The notes beneath the pieces were generated by a model. That model was given only the letters and a program-made list of their open reading frames with translations, was not told where the DNA came from and made no database searches. A DNA stretch of 64,000 bases. It comes from Diphasiastrum complanatum. Its lineage: Eukaryota; Streptophyta; Lycopodiopsida; Lycopodiales; Lycopodiaceae. The position numbers were made by a program, and so were the translations under genes. The DNA is taken from positions 54,157,539 through 54,221,538 of the forward strand of contig CM055100.1 of NCBI GenBank assembly GCA_029204225.1, written 5' to 3'. The number at the start of each line of letters is the position of its first letter. Within the stretch, counting starts at the first letter, position 1. Below, in pieces: positions 63,245 to 64,000 of this stretch.

Positions 63245-63614
63245 GAAAAAGGTACTTCTGAATTATGATATAGTACTTCAGAGCAGAGATATGCATTTGA
63301 AAAATTGTTTTATCTCTAAGTACTTATTGATTTCTGGAGTCAGATTAAGGGTAATGATTTTTTGGATTTGTGTGAAAGATTGGTTTTTGAACTCCTTACC
63401 CATTTGGAGAATTTATCGCTTCTTGTACCTTTGGAACCATAAAGAGTACTCAGAACCAGAGATAAACAACTGAGAAATCATTCTATCTCTGAGTGCTTGA
63501 TTAGGTGGAAGGGTCGAACTGAGGATGATGATTCATGGAAAAAGTTGAAAGCATAATGAAGAACTTCCCTAGGTTCCACATTTGAGGACATAAGTAGTTT
63601 AAGGGGGGGGAGAA
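63245..63614 (+). pseudogene. Gypsy integrase tail and chromodomain, partly duplicated
   Basis: The frame near 63480-63560 reads CLIRWKGRTEDDDSWKKLKA, a chromodomain of chromovirus type. After stops and frame changes it runs to the polypurine tract (GGGGGGGGAGAA, 63603-63614). A diverged second copy of the chromodomain entry (LQSRDMHLKNCFISKYLLIS) precedes it at about 63275-63345. Confidence 0.75.
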
Positions 63615-64000
63615 TGTTAGGTCCATGTTCTGTATGAAGGATTCGGAATAGTCCTTGACATAGATAATCGGTACTCCAATATACAAGATCATTAGTTATG
63701 CCACATCATTCCAGACTAGGCCAATAATGTAATTAATAACCTTGTGAGGGCTTGGATGTTCTAATTGGACCTACGGAGCTAGTGAATGGTGATTGATAGC
63801 TTTTGGTGCAAGAGTAGGAGGTTAAATACTTTTGGAGTGGTTTTGGGAGATCCCATAGAGAATAGGGTGTGAGAATCAACTGTCAAGGAAATGAAAGATC
63901 TGTTCCTTTGAGTAGTTCTGCAATAACATCGTGATGACTCTTGATAGACTCAATTCTGGGTGTGTCATGATGATCATCACCCAGTTGTCATATGTAGGAT
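63615..64000 (+). repeat. Gypsy 3' LTR, runs out of the window
   Basis: Starts TGTTAGGTCCATG directly after the polypurine tract and continues to the window end. The 3' end and any partner LTR are outside or not recognised. Confidence 0.7.

Overview
This is a repeat-rich stretch of land-plant nuclear DNA. It has two spliced plant genes, long introns, many decayed Ty1/copia and Ty3/gypsy retrotransposons, a LINE fragment and long dinucleotide microsatellites. Introns of 4 to 15 kb filled with retrotransposons point to a large-genome vascular plant of gymnosperm or fern grade. The sequence alone does not settle the species.

Gene 1 (3451-34179, + strand) is a seven-exon homocysteine S-methyltransferase of 337 residues spread over 30.7 kb. 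Exons are 3451-3627, 5228-5284, 20409-20632, 20949-21078, 28255-28458, 32455-32526 and 34030-34179. The joined frame is open, contains the family's zinc cysteines, and five of six introns are clearly GT-AG. Intron 1 appears to use a GC donor. Intron 2 (15.1 kb) holds a reverse-strand copia relic (about 5990-7360), a gypsy chromovirus with tandemly amplified leader (8352-13630), an LTR-like segment, a copia RNase H scrap, a direct-repeat-bounded unit with an acidic broken ORF (14550-18012) and another reverse-strand copia relic (18157-19652). Intron 4 (7.2 kb) holds a 3'-complete copia copy (22489-26470). Intron 5 (4 kb) holds LINE endonuclease and gypsy reverse transcriptase fragments.

Upstream of gene 1 lies a truncated copia element with 5' LTR and primer-binding site (132-2570). 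Downstream, 37.9-45.2 kb holds a 254-bp compound microsatellite, degenerate tandem repeats and a copia element that looks split by an inversion exactly inside its gag zinc knuckle.

Gene 2 (46421-47256, - strand) is a two-exon phytocyanin with signal peptide, all four copper-ligand positions, a proline-rich tail and a GPI-type C-terminus.

The remaining third is again transposon territory. It contains palindromic LTR-like DNA with a 33-bp perfect hairpin (50350-50428), an unrecognised minus-strand ORF pair (50834-51618), an unrecognised coiled-coil coding block whose stop codons all look like C-to-T changes (about 51780-53380, abutting an LTR-like sequence), three copia/gypsy relics including an apparent nested insertion (54220-57140), a near-perfect 60-bp-arm hairpin (59150-59276), and the 3' end of a chromovirus with its LTR start (63250-64000).
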